The position numbers and the translations under genes were made by a program. From NCBI RefSeq assembly GCF_024197615.1, contig NZ_JAKUKE010000001.1:518463-582462 (forward strand): DNA of 64,000 bases, read 5' to 3'. Source of the stretch: Desulfuromonas sp. KJ2020 (GTDB taxonomy: Bacteria; Desulfobacterota; Desulfuromonadia; Desulfuromonadales; SZUA-540). The notes below the pieces were generated by a model. It ran no database searches. It was not told the origin of the DNA and worked only from the letters and a program-made list of their open reading frames with translations. Positions 42,962 through 50,915 of this stretch are shown one piece after another. The number at the start of each line of letters is the position of its first letter. Position 1 is the first letter of the stretch.

Positions 42962-44592
42962 AAATCCAAGACATCACACCCAATGACCTGCCCTGGAAAA
43001 TCCGCTACGACGCCAGTCGCTGCACCTTGTGCGGTTCCTGCGTGGCGGCCTGCTCCTTCCGGGCCATTGTCCCCAAGGTCGAACGCCGCCGGCTGGTCTT
43101 TTCGGAAGGGGATCTGCCCGAACCGAAGGCCCGCTTCAGTGCTGTGCCCGTCATCCGCCAGGCCCACTCGATCAAGAACTACTGCCGCGGCTGCGGCATC
43201 TGTGAAAAGGTCTGCCCGAACGACGCCATCGGTCCGCTGCGCAACGTGGACAACCGCCACCCGATCGTCACCCGTTGCCTCGGGGGCGATTCCATCAAAC
43301 GCGGCGGCCGCAAGAATCTGGAGGGGACCGTCCGTACCCTCGACCGCCTGCGCGTCGGCCGCATCTCCCAGATGACCGACCCCAGCCTCGACGCCCAGCG
43401 CCACACCTTCGACCTGCTGGCCCCTTTCGGCCGCATCATGCCGGCGAACAAGCTCCCCTTCGCCGTCAACGAGACCGGACAGCTGGCGGCCTCCGGGCAG
43501 ACACCGCCGGTACGCTGGATCTACCCCGTCATCATCGGCGACATGTCCATCGGCGCGCTCTCCTGGCGCATGTGGGAAGCTGTCGCCATGGCCGTCGCCT
43601 ATCTCAACGAGGAGTGCGGCCTGCCCGTCCGCATGTCCTCGGGCGAAGGCGGCGTGCCGGAGCGCCTGCTCAAGAGCCGCTACCTCAAGTACATGATCCT
43701 GCAGATCGCCTCCGGCCATTTCGGCTGGAACCGTATCGCCAAGACGATGCCGTACATGACCGAGGACCCGGCCGGCATTCTCATCAAGATCGGCCAGGGC
43801 GCCAAGCCTGGTGACGGCGGTCTGCTCATGGCCCAGAAGGTGGCTGAACACATTCAGGCCATTCGCGGCGTTCCCAAGGCGGATCTGCTCTCCCCTCCCA
43901 ACCATCAGGGGCTCTACTCCATCGAGGAGAGCGTGCAGAAGATGTTCCTGTCCTTCAATGCCGCTTTCAAGTTCCGCGTACCCGTCGCCATCAAGGTCGC
44001 CGCCTCGGCGACTTCGGTCTCGGTCTTCAACAACCTGGTGCGTGACCCCTACAACATCGTCGGCGGCTTCTTCCTCGACGGCATCGACGGCGGCACCGGC
44101 GCCGCCCATGAGGTCTCCCTCGACCATACCGGCCACCCCATCGTCAGCAAGCTGCGGGACTGCTATCTGGCGGCGGTGGCTCAGGGCCGACAGGGCCAGA
44201 TCCCCCTGTGGGCGGCGGGAGGACTGGGCAAGACCGGCGACCTCGCCGCCGATGCCTTCAAGATGATCTGCCTGGGGGCCAACGGCGTCTTCACCGGCAA
44301 GCTGATTCTGCAGATGGCCGGCTGCGTCGGCAACGAAATGGGTCGCTGCAATGCCTGCAATACGGGCCTGTGTCCCGTCGGCATCACCACGCAGGAGCCA
44401 GCTCTGGCCCATCGCCTCGATGTGGAGAGAGCGGCCCAGAACATCGTCAACTACTTCCTGGCCATGGATCAGGAGCTGAAAAAGCTCATGGCGCCCATCG
44501 GCAACTCGTCCCTGCCCGTCGGCCGCGCCGACGCCCTTATTTCCACCGACCGGGCTGTGGCAGAGCGCTTGCAGATCCAGTACGTTTGCTAG
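42949..44592 (+). CDS. Glutamate synthase FMN/ferredoxin subunit
   Basis: The 547-residue protein starts with two 4Fe-4S ferredoxin motifs (C25, C28, C31, C35 and C79, C82, C85, C89). The central FMN-type TIM barrel of GltB follows: GEGGVPERLLKSRYLKYMILQIASG is interrupted here only by line position, then IKIGQGAKPGDGG, LDGIDGGTGAAHE and GRCNACNTGLCPVGITTQ (a Cys cluster for a 3Fe-4S centre). It reduces 2-oxoglutarate plus ammonia to glutamate. The arrangement is that of archaeal and deltaproteobacterial glutamate synthase large subunits. It overlaps the amidotransferase gene by 13 bases and precedes the oxidoreductase subunit by 39. Confidence 0.88.
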   Translation: METMKIQDITPNDLPWKIRYDASRCTLCGSCVAACSFRAIVPKVERRRLVFSEGDLPEPKARFSAVPVIRQAHSIKNYCRGCGICEKVCPNDAIGPLRNVDNRHPIVTRCLGGDSIKRGGRKNLEGTVRTLDRLRVGRISQMTDPSLDAQRHTFDLLAPFGRIMPANKLPFAVNETGQLAASGQTPPVRWIYPVIIGDMSIGALSWRMWEAVAMAVAYLNEECGLPVRMSSGEGGVPERLLKSRYLKYMILQIASGHFGWNRIAKTMPYMTEDPAGILIKIGQGAKPGDGGLLMAQKVAEHIQAIRGVPKADLLSPPNHQGLYSIEESVQKMFLSFNAAFKFRVPVAIKVAASATSVSVFNNLVRDPYNIVGGFFLDGIDGGTGAAHEVSLDHTGHPIVSKLRDCYLAAVAQGRQGQIPLWAAGGLGKTGDLAADAFKMICLGANGVFTGKLILQMAGCVGNEMGRCNACNTGLCPVGITTQEPALAHRLDVERAAQNIVNYFLAMDQELKKLMAPIGNSSLPVGRADALISTDRAVAERLQIQYVC

Positions 44593-44631
44593 GATCGTGA
44601 GGCCACGCCTCACTTTTTACGGGAGTTAATA

Positions 44632-46944
44632 ATGGCGGCTCAAATCATCGGTTTCGACGAAAAAAAACAGCGCATTTCCACCCAGAAACTGCTGCAGCAG
44701 ATCTATGCCTCCCTGGAAAAGGGCGAGACGGAATTTGAAATCCTCTCCTCCGGGCATCACAATATCGGCGGTCCCCTGTGGACTGCGGACGGCACGCCCC
44801 TGCGGTTCAAGGTGAAAAACCCCGGTCAGCGCGTCGGTTCCTTCGGCCTCGACGGCACCGAGATCATCGTGGAAGGCTCAGCCCCCGCCGATGCCGGCTG
44901 GCTTAATGCCGGCGCCACTCTGGTCATCAAGGGGGATGGCGGCGACACCACGGCCCACTGCGCCGCCAGCGGCAAGATCTATGTGGCCGGCCGCGTCGGT
45001 ACGCGTTCCGGCTCGCTCATGAAGCACGACCCGGCCTATGAACCCCCTGAATTTTGGATTTTGAAAAATACCGGCAGTTTCTCTTTCGAATTCATGGGAG
45101 GTGGCCTCGGCATTGTTTGCGGAATCGACTGTGAAGATATGGACTCGGTCCTGGGTGATCGGGCCTGCATGGGTATGGTCGGTGGCACCATCTATGTACG
45201 CGGCCCCGTCCGCGGCCTTTCCGATGATGTCTGGCTGCTCGACCTCGACGAGGCGGATCGCGCCTTTTTAACAGCCGGCCTGCCGGTCTTTCTCGAAAAA
45301 GTCGACCGCCTCCATCGGCTTGAAACTCTGTCGGACTTTTCCTCCTGGCGCAAGATTGTCGCCAAAACCTATGAAGAGCGGCAGGTACACCACCGCATCA
45401 CCATGCGGGAGTTCCGCCAGCAGAAATGGGTGGAAGGCGGCATCTTCGGCGATGTGGTTCAAGACGACTACCTGCATGTCGCCGGCCTGGTCAACAGCGG
45501 CGACGACCGCCTCAAAATTCCCCATTGGCAGGACAAAAAGTATGGCGCCCCCTGCCAGACTTCCTGCCCTTCGGCCATCCCCACCCAGGAACGCATCAAA
45601 CTGCTGCGCCAGGGCAAGGTCAAGGAAGCCCTGGAACTGGTCCTGCACTATTCACCCTTTCCGGCCAGCGTTTGCGGCGAGGTCTGTCCCAACCTGTGCA
45701 TGGATGCCTGCACCCGCCAGTTTCTCGATCACCCGGTCGCCATGAAGGAACTGGGTCGCCTGTCCCTGGAAGCCGAATCCCCCCGCCCGCAAGTCGACAG
45801 CGGCAAGTCCGTGGCCGTCATCGGCGGTGGCCCGGGAGGGCTTTCCGCCGCCTGGCAGCTGCGCCTGGCCGGCCATCAGGTCACCATCTACGAAGCCGAC
45901 CAGGAGGTTGGCGGCAAGCTGCGCCAGGCTATCCCCTCGTCACGATTGCCGGAAAACTCCCTGAAGGCCGAAATCGAGCGGGTGAAAGACCTGGGAGTAA
46001 CCATCCACACCCATACGCGGGTCGATACGAAAAAGTTTGAGGAGATCCGCCACAGCAGTGACGCCGTGGTCATCGCCAGCGGCGCGCACAATGCGGTCGT
46101 CATCCCCTTCCCGGGGCACGACCGCCTGGTCAAGGGCCTCGACTTCCTCAAGGAAATCAACGCCGGCCACCGTCCCGCCGTCGGTGAGAAGGTCGTGGTC
46201 ATCGGGGCCGGCAACGCCGGTATGGACGTCTGCCTCGGCGCCTATGCCATGGGCGCCAAAAAAGTCACGGCCATCGACATCCAGCGCCCCGCTGCCTACA
46301 AACACGAAATCGATGGCGTCAAAGCCCTTGGCGGCGAAATCCGCTGGCCCGTCTTTACCGAGAAGGTAGACGCCAAGGGATTGTGGACCAAGCACGGCGA
46401 ACTGATCGAGGCCGATACGGTCATCATCGCCATCGGTGAGCGACCCGACCTCTCCTATCTCCCCCGCGAATGGCTCACCGACCGGGGCATGATGGATGTA
46501 GACGCCTGCGGACAGGCGGTCAAAGCTCCCGGCGTGTTCGCCCTCGGCGACACGATCAAGCCAGGCCTGTTGACTCACGCCATCGGGCAAGGCGCTGATG
46601 TCGCCCGGATGATCCACGATTATCTGGCGGGCAAGGAGCTGACTCCTGTCAAGAAGCCGGAGGTCATCCCGCAGAGCTGTCTCTCCAAGGAGCTCTTCCG
46701 GCCCCAGAACCGCGGCCGTTTCTGCCTCACCGACGCCAAGGGCGAAACCGGCCGCTGTCTCTCCTGCGGCACCTGCCGCGACTGCTCCATGTGCCTCGAG
46801 GCCTGCCCTGAAGGGGCCATAAAACGGCTGGAGAAGGAGGATGGTTCCTTCGAATACCTATCGGACGACCACTACTGCATTGGCTGCGGCATCTGCGCCG
46901 GCATCTGCCCTTGCGGCATCTGGGCCATGGAACAGGTCGTCTGA
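44632..46944 (+). CDS. Glutamate synthase GXGXG domain fused to FAD-dependent NADPH oxidoreductase and ferredoxin
   Basis: A 770-residue fusion. Residues about 1-245 are the GltB beta-helix (GXGXG) domain: NIGGPLWTADGTPLRFKV, GGDTTAHCAASGKIYVAGRVG and GGTIYVRG. Residues 300-690 are a GltD-like flavoprotein: TSCPSAIPTQERIKLLRQG, CGEVCPNLCMDACTR (iron-sulfur), VAVIGGGPGGLSAAWQL (FAD) and VVVIGAGNAGMDVCLG (NADPH). The tail (about 700-770) is an 8-Fe ferredoxin: GRCLSCGTCRDCSMCLEAC and YCIGCGICAGIC. It should feed electrons from NADPH, or another donor, to the FMN subunit. The domain order, with the beta-helix split from the FMN part, is unusual compared with the standard GltB-GltD pair. Confidence 0.85.
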   Translation: MAAQIIGFDEKKQRISTQKLLQQIYASLEKGETEFEILSSGHHNIGGPLWTADGTPLRFKVKNPGQRVGSFGLDGTEIIVEGSAPADAGWLNAGATLVIKGDGGDTTAHCAASGKIYVAGRVGTRSGSLMKHDPAYEPPEFWILKNTGSFSFEFMGGGLGIVCGIDCEDMDSVLGDRACMGMVGGTIYVRGPVRGLSDDVWLLDLDEADRAFLTAGLPVFLEKVDRLHRLETLSDFSSWRKIVAKTYEERQVHHRITMREFRQQKWVEGGIFGDVVQDDYLHVAGLVNSGDDRLKIPHWQDKKYGAPCQTSCPSAIPTQERIKLLRQGKVKEALELVLHYSPFPASVCGEVCPNLCMDACTRQFLDHPVAMKELGRLSLEAESPRPQVDSGKSVAVIGGGPGGLSAAWQLRLAGHQVTIYEADQEVGGKLRQAIPSSRLPENSLKAEIERVKDLGVTIHTHTRVDTKKFEEIRHSSDAVVIASGAHNAVVIPFPGHDRLVKGLDFLKEINAGHRPAVGEKVVVIGAGNAGMDVCLGAYAMGAKKVTAIDIQRPAAYKHEIDGVKALGGEIRWPVFTEKVDAKGLWTKHGELIEADTVIIAIGERPDLSYLPREWLTDRGMMDVDACGQAVKAPGVFALGDTIKPGLLTHAIGQGADVARMIHDYLAGKELTPVKKPEVIPQSCLSKELFRPQNRGRFCLTDAKGETGRCLSCGTCRDCSMCLEACPEGAIKRLEKEDGSFEYLSDDHYCIGCGICAGICPCGIWAMEQVV

Positions 46945-46955
46945 CTCTCGCCCTT

Positions 46956-46993
46956 GCGGCTCCCGGGGCCAACTATCCACCCCCGGGAGCCGC
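46956..46993 (+). terminator. Hairpin after the glutamate synthase operon
   Basis: A perfect 13-bp stem, GCGGCTCCCGGGG (46956-46968) with CCCCGGGAGCCGC (46981-46993), around a 12-base loop. A weak T stretch follows (CCTCCTTAAA). It may end the operon transcript or protect its 3' end. Confidence 0.55.
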
Positions 46994-47057
46994 AATCCTC
47001 CTTAAAGCGCTTCTGATTTCCCACCCAAATCTCTGTCATTGCACGCGGCCGTTCCCG

Positions 47058-47094
47058 CAAAAACCTTGACCGCACGAGGTTTTTGCCTTAATTA
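47058..47094 (+). promoter_or_regulatory. Promoter with overlapping inverted repeat upstream of the GGDEF-EAL gene
   Basis: TTGACC (47066-47071) and TAATTA (47089-47094), 17 bases apart, form a promoter. An inverted repeat, CAAAAACCT (47058-47066) and AGGTTTTTG (47077-47085) with a 10-base spacer, covers the -35 region and half the spacer. That is the position of a repressor operator. The arms are A/T-rich at their ends, so a weak terminator is the alternative. Confidence 0.5.
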
Positions 47095-47166
47095 TTGTAC
47101 TGTGCGCCGGCAGGAAAGGCACTTCTTCATGCCATCAAACGGCCAATGCGAAACCGACGGAGTTTC

Positions 47167-49293
47167 ATGACCACCACCCAGCCATTACGAAAGCCTCTGA
47201 TTCTTGTGGTCGATGATGCGGCGGTCATGCGGGAATTCTGTCGACAGGTACTGACAGAAGCCGACTTTGACGTGGCCCTGGCCGAAGGAGGAGAGGAAGC
47301 TCTTGACCTCTTCGCTCTGCTCAAACCCGATCTCGTCCTGCTCGACGTGGTCATGCCGGATATGGATGGTTTTGCCGTCTGCAGCGCGCTGCGGCAGATT
47401 CCCCACGGCGCCGGCATCCCCATTATCATGGTGACAGGACTGGATGACCCCGAGTCCATTCAGACGGCCTTCGAAATCGGCGCCACCGATTTTATCACCA
47501 AACCCATCAACGAAATCGTGCTGGCCAATCGCACCCGCTATGTCCTGCGAGCCAACAAGGCCTTTTCTGACCTCGCCGAGAACAAAACGCGACTGGCCAC
47601 CGCCCAGCGCATCGCCCGTCTCGGCTACTGGGAACTCTCCTCCGAGGAAAATCTCGTCCGGTTGTCGGCCGAAGCCAGTTGCCTGCTGGGTTTGGGACTT
47701 TCGTCCATGGAAGTCAACTACGGCGACTTTTTCAGCCATATCCACCCAGACGACCAGATACGGGTCAAGGAAGTCTTCCGATCATCTCTGACGGCGCGCA
47801 CCCCCTTCAGCCTTCACTACAAGGCGCTCCTGCCCCAGGGGCACGAACGCATCATTTTCAGCCAGGGCGAGTTTTCCCACGAGGGGGAAAAAGGCAACCC
47901 GCCACTGATCGGCATCATTCAGGATGTCTCCGCCTTCAAACAGGCGGAAGAGCAGATCCGCATGCTGGCCTTTTACGACAGCCTGACCGGCTTGGCCAAC
48001 CGTCTCCTCTTCAAAGACCGCTGTGAGCAGGCGCTATCCTATGCCGCCCGCCAGGACAGACACGCGGCGCTGCTTTACCTCGACCTCGACCGTTTCAAGC
48101 GCATTAACGACACCTTCGGCCACGCCATCGGCGATCTCCTCCTGCAGGAAGTGGCCAAACGGCTCAACCATTGCCTGCGCCGGACGGATACCGCCTCGTT
48201 TATCGGCGCCGCCAGCCTCGATTCCTGCGTGTCGCGGCTGGGCGGCGATGAATTTTCCATCCTCCTCGGCGACCTGGGCAGTGCCCGCGATGCGGCGAAA
48301 ATCGCCCGGCGACTCATTGCCGCCGTCTCCCAGCCCCTCCACCTTGAGGGCTTCGAATTGTGCGTCACCACCAGTATCGGCATCAGCCTCTTCCCCGCCG
48401 ACGGCAACACGGTTGACACCCTGCTCAAAAACGCCGATACCGCCATGTATTACGCCAAGGATCAGGGTCGGGACAACTTCCAGTTTTATCAGGAATCGAT
48501 GAACGCCTCGGCCCTTGAGCGTCTGGGTCTCGAACGGGACATCCGCAAAGCGCTGGAAAGGAACGAATTTCAACTCTATTTCCAGCCTCAGCTCAACTGT
48601 GAGACCGGCGAGGTAGTGGGGGGCGAGGCTCTGATCCGCTGGAATCATCCCGAAAGGGGGCTCATTTATCCCGATGAATTTATCCCTGTCGCCGAGGACT
48701 CGGGCCTGATCATCGCCATCAACGAATGGGTACTGCGGGCCGCCTGCCAGCAGAGCAAGGCGTGGGCGGAGGCCGGCTATGGCCGCATACGCATCGCCGT
48801 CAACCTGTCGGGCCGGAACACGACCATCCTGCAGATTGCCGAAACGGTGACCCGCGCCTTGCGCGAAAGCTGCCTTGACAGCCACCGTCTGGAGTTGGAA
48901 ATCACCGAAAGCACCATCATGCAGAAGGAGGAGGAGACTACCGCCGCCCTGCACATGCTCAAGGACATGGGGATGCAGATCGCCATCGACGACTTCGGCA
49001 CCGGCTACTCATCCCTGAGCTATCTGAAGAACTTTCCCATCGACACCCTCAAAATCGACCGCTCCTTTATCACCGACCTCTCTGCCGACCACAAAAACGC
49101 CGCCATCATCAAGTCGATTATCACCATGGCCCACAGCCTGGACCTCAATGTCGTCGCCGAGGGCGTCGAGAACAAGGAGCAGCTGTCCTTTCTGCGCAAA
49201 CTCGGCTGCAACGAGATCCAGGGATTCCTGTTCAGCCGCCCCGTTACCGCCGATATTTTCGTCGGGCTGCTCAAACGGGATCACGTCTGGTAA
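47167..49293 (+). CDS. Response regulator with PAS, GGDEF and EAL domains
   Basis: The 708-residue protein (ATG 47167, CGGAG 6-7 bases before) carries a receiver domain with phospho-acceptor D60 (VLLDVVMPDMDG). A PAS domain follows at about 140-265, then a GGDEF domain with intact GGDEF in SRLGGDEFSILL, then EAL (GGEALIRWNH, EDSGLI, DDFGTGYSSL, VVAEGVE). A 12-residue insertion before GGDEF (FIGAASLDSCVS) is also seen in relatives. Both active sites look intact, so it could make and degrade c-di-GMP, depending on phosphorylation. No kinase is adjacent. Confidence 0.92.
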   Translation: MTTTQPLRKPLILVVDDAAVMREFCRQVLTEADFDVALAEGGEEALDLFALLKPDLVLLDVVMPDMDGFAVCSALRQIPHGAGIPIIMVTGLDDPESIQTAFEIGATDFITKPINEIVLANRTRYVLRANKAFSDLAENKTRLATAQRIARLGYWELSSEENLVRLSAEASCLLGLGLSSMEVNYGDFFSHIHPDDQIRVKEVFRSSLTARTPFSLHYKALLPQGHERIIFSQGEFSHEGEKGNPPLIGIIQDVSAFKQAEEQIRMLAFYDSLTGLANRLLFKDRCEQALSYAARQDRHAALLYLDLDRFKRINDTFGHAIGDLLLQEVAKRLNHCLRRTDTASFIGAASLDSCVSRLGGDEFSILLGDLGSARDAAKIARRLIAAVSQPLHLEGFELCVTTSIGISLFPADGNTVDTLLKNADTAMYYAKDQGRDNFQFYQESMNASALERLGLERDIRKALERNEFQLYFQPQLNCETGEVVGGEALIRWNHPERGLIYPDEFIPVAEDSGLIIAINEWVLRAACQQSKAWAEAGYGRIRIAVNLSGRNTTILQIAETVTRALRESCLDSHRLELEITESTIMQKEEETTAALHMLKDMGMQIAIDDFGTGYSSLSYLKNFPIDTLKIDRSFITDLSADHKNAAIIKSIITMAHSLDLNVVAEGVENKEQLSFLRKLGCNEIQGFLFSRPVTADIFVGLLKRDHVW

Positions 49294-49389
49294 CGGACGC
49301 TTTTTCCCTTGATCCCTCTATCCCCCTCTGTTTTAATCCTGGGGCGTATCCCGCGATGATGTCGATTTTTCTTGAGTACGGAGATCCTC

Positions 49390-50190
49390 TTGCCCGTTTT
49401 GGAAGATAAACTTTTTCAGCGTATCAAAAAGCTCACGGGTCAGGCCATTGGCGACTTCAATCTCATCGAGGACGGCGACCGCATCCTCGTCGGCGTCTCG
49501 GGAGGCAAGGACTCCTACACGCTGCTGCACATTCTCGACCGCCTGCGCCGCCGCGCCCCCATCCGCTATGAGCTCGTGCCCGTCACCGTCGATTCCGGCT
49601 ACCCCGGCTTCCGGACGGACCTCATCGCCGAACACCTGCGCGAACACGGCTTTGCCGACCGCGTGGAGCATACGGACTGTTACCGCATTATCACGGAAAA
49701 AAGGCGGCCTGGCTCGTCTTTCTGTGCCTTCTGCGCCCGGTTGCGCCGCGGCGTGCTGTACAGCGTGGCGGACGAACTCGGCTGCAACAAGCTGGCCCTG
49801 GGGCACCATCTTGACGATGTCATCGAGACCCTGCTGTTAAACCAGTTCTACATCGGCACCCTGGGGGCCATGAGCCCCAAGCTGCTGGCTGACAATGGCC
49901 GCCACACGGTCATCCGCCCCCTCGTCTACGTCCCCGAAGCGGATATCATCGAATTCGCCCGTCAAAACGCTTTTCCGCTCGTGTGCTGCTCCTGCCCGGC
50001 CCATGCCCGTCAGGACCAGAAGCGCCAGCGCATGAAAAAACTGATCAGCGATCTTTCCATCGAAATTCCCCATATCCGCCAGAGCATGATTGGCGCACTC
50101 GCCAACGTCCAGCCCCGCCATCTGCTCGATCGTCAGCTGAAGGATTTTGGGGCTGTGGAAAAATCGGCGAAGTCCGGTAAAGTGGATTGA
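49390..50190 (+). CDS. TtcA-family tRNA thiolation ATPase
   Basis: The protein resembles TtcA, which adds sulfur to C32 of tRNA using an iron-sulfur cluster. GVSGGKDSYTLLHIL has the PP-loop (SGGKDS at 37-42 in this numbering), CAFC (C112, C115) is the first Cys pair, and LVCCSC (C199, C202) the second. The GHHLDDVIETLLLNQ motif is typical of the TtcA/TilS family. I use the TTG at 49390 with GGAG 6 bases upstream, which gives 266 residues; the frame begins at TTG 49372 without a site. It is followed by a PilZ gene that may be co-transcribed. Confidence 0.85.
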   Translation: MPVLEDKLFQRIKKLTGQAIGDFNLIEDGDRILVGVSGGKDSYTLLHILDRLRRRAPIRYELVPVTVDSGYPGFRTDLIAEHLREHGFADRVEHTDCYRIITEKRRPGSSFCAFCARLRRGVLYSVADELGCNKLALGHHLDDVIETLLLNQFYIGTLGAMSPKLLADNGRHTVIRPLVYVPEADIIEFARQNAFPLVCCSCPAHARQDQKRQRMKKLISDLSIEIPHIRQSMIGALANVQPRHLLDRQLKDFGAVEKSAKSGKVD

Positions 50191-50254
50191 AAGGTCAGAA
50201 GGGAGCCATTCAGGCTCACTGCGCCGGATCACCGTCCCTTTTCGAAACGATAGC

Positions 50255-50908
50255 ATGATGCTGACTGATGCCCTTTGTCCGTCTTCGGCCACCAAAACCG
50301 TCTTTCTCGATCTGCCGCAGGCATCCCTTCAGGACGTGCTGCGCAGCCTGCTGCAACAATGGCACTTTGACCTGACCGAGTCCTCCACGAAGGCGAGGAT
50401 GCAGCTCACGGCCCCCTCATCCCGCCAGCTGACCCTCCATGGACCAGCCGGTCTTTCGACCCATCTGTCCTTCCCGCTGCGCATTGAAGAGCTGTGGCGG
50501 GCCGTCGAAGCGCCTTTTTATCCTTTTCCCCGCGCCCATATCCGCCTGAACCTTGAACTTGCCCTCCTGCTCAATCTGCGGGGGCAACGCGAAGAGACCA
50601 GTCTGTCCAGCCTTTCCGACCGTGGCCTGCGTTTTCTCTGTGGGAGGGAGCTGGTCCCGGAGGAAGAGGTGGAAGCCGAAATGGAGCTTGAGGGGGAAGT
50701 CCTGCGCTTACAGGGAACAGTCATCTATGCCCAGAGCCGCGCCAACGGCTGGGAGACAGGGGCTGTTTTTCAGCACATCTCCCCGGCTGAGCGCCTGCGG
50801 GTGCGAAACTTCATCGTCCGCACCCTGCTGGCAAGAGTGCGGTCCGAGGTGGGGGAAGACTCTTTCCGCGAGGCTGTCGGCTATTTTCATCTGCCCGTTT
50901 CGGGCTGA
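50255..50908 (+). CDS. PilZ-domain protein with an extended N-terminus
   Basis: A 217-residue protein. The first 100 residues have no match I can name (FLDLPQASLQDVLRSLLQQWHF, SSRQLTLHG). A PilZ-type barrel follows from about 105: RAHIRLNLELALLLNL, then LSSLSDRGLRFLCG (SxxG core) and GWETGAVFQHISPAERLRVRNFI. The RxxxR arm is only partly kept, so c-di-GMP binding is plausible but not certain. The start (ATG 50255 or 50258) has no strong site. It ends 7 bases before the convergent glnE and lies near the GGDEF-EAL gene. Confidence 0.6.
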   Translation: MMLTDALCPSSATKTVFLDLPQASLQDVLRSLLQQWHFDLTESSTKARMQLTAPSSRQLTLHGPAGLSTHLSFPLRIEELWRAVEAPFYPFPRAHIRLNLELALLLNLRGQREETSLSSLSDRGLRFLCGRELVPEEEVEAEMELEGEVLRLQGTVIYAQSRANGWETGAVFQHISPAERLRVRNFIVRTLLARVRSEVGEDSFREAVGYFHLPVSG

Positions 50909-50915
50909 ACGGCAT

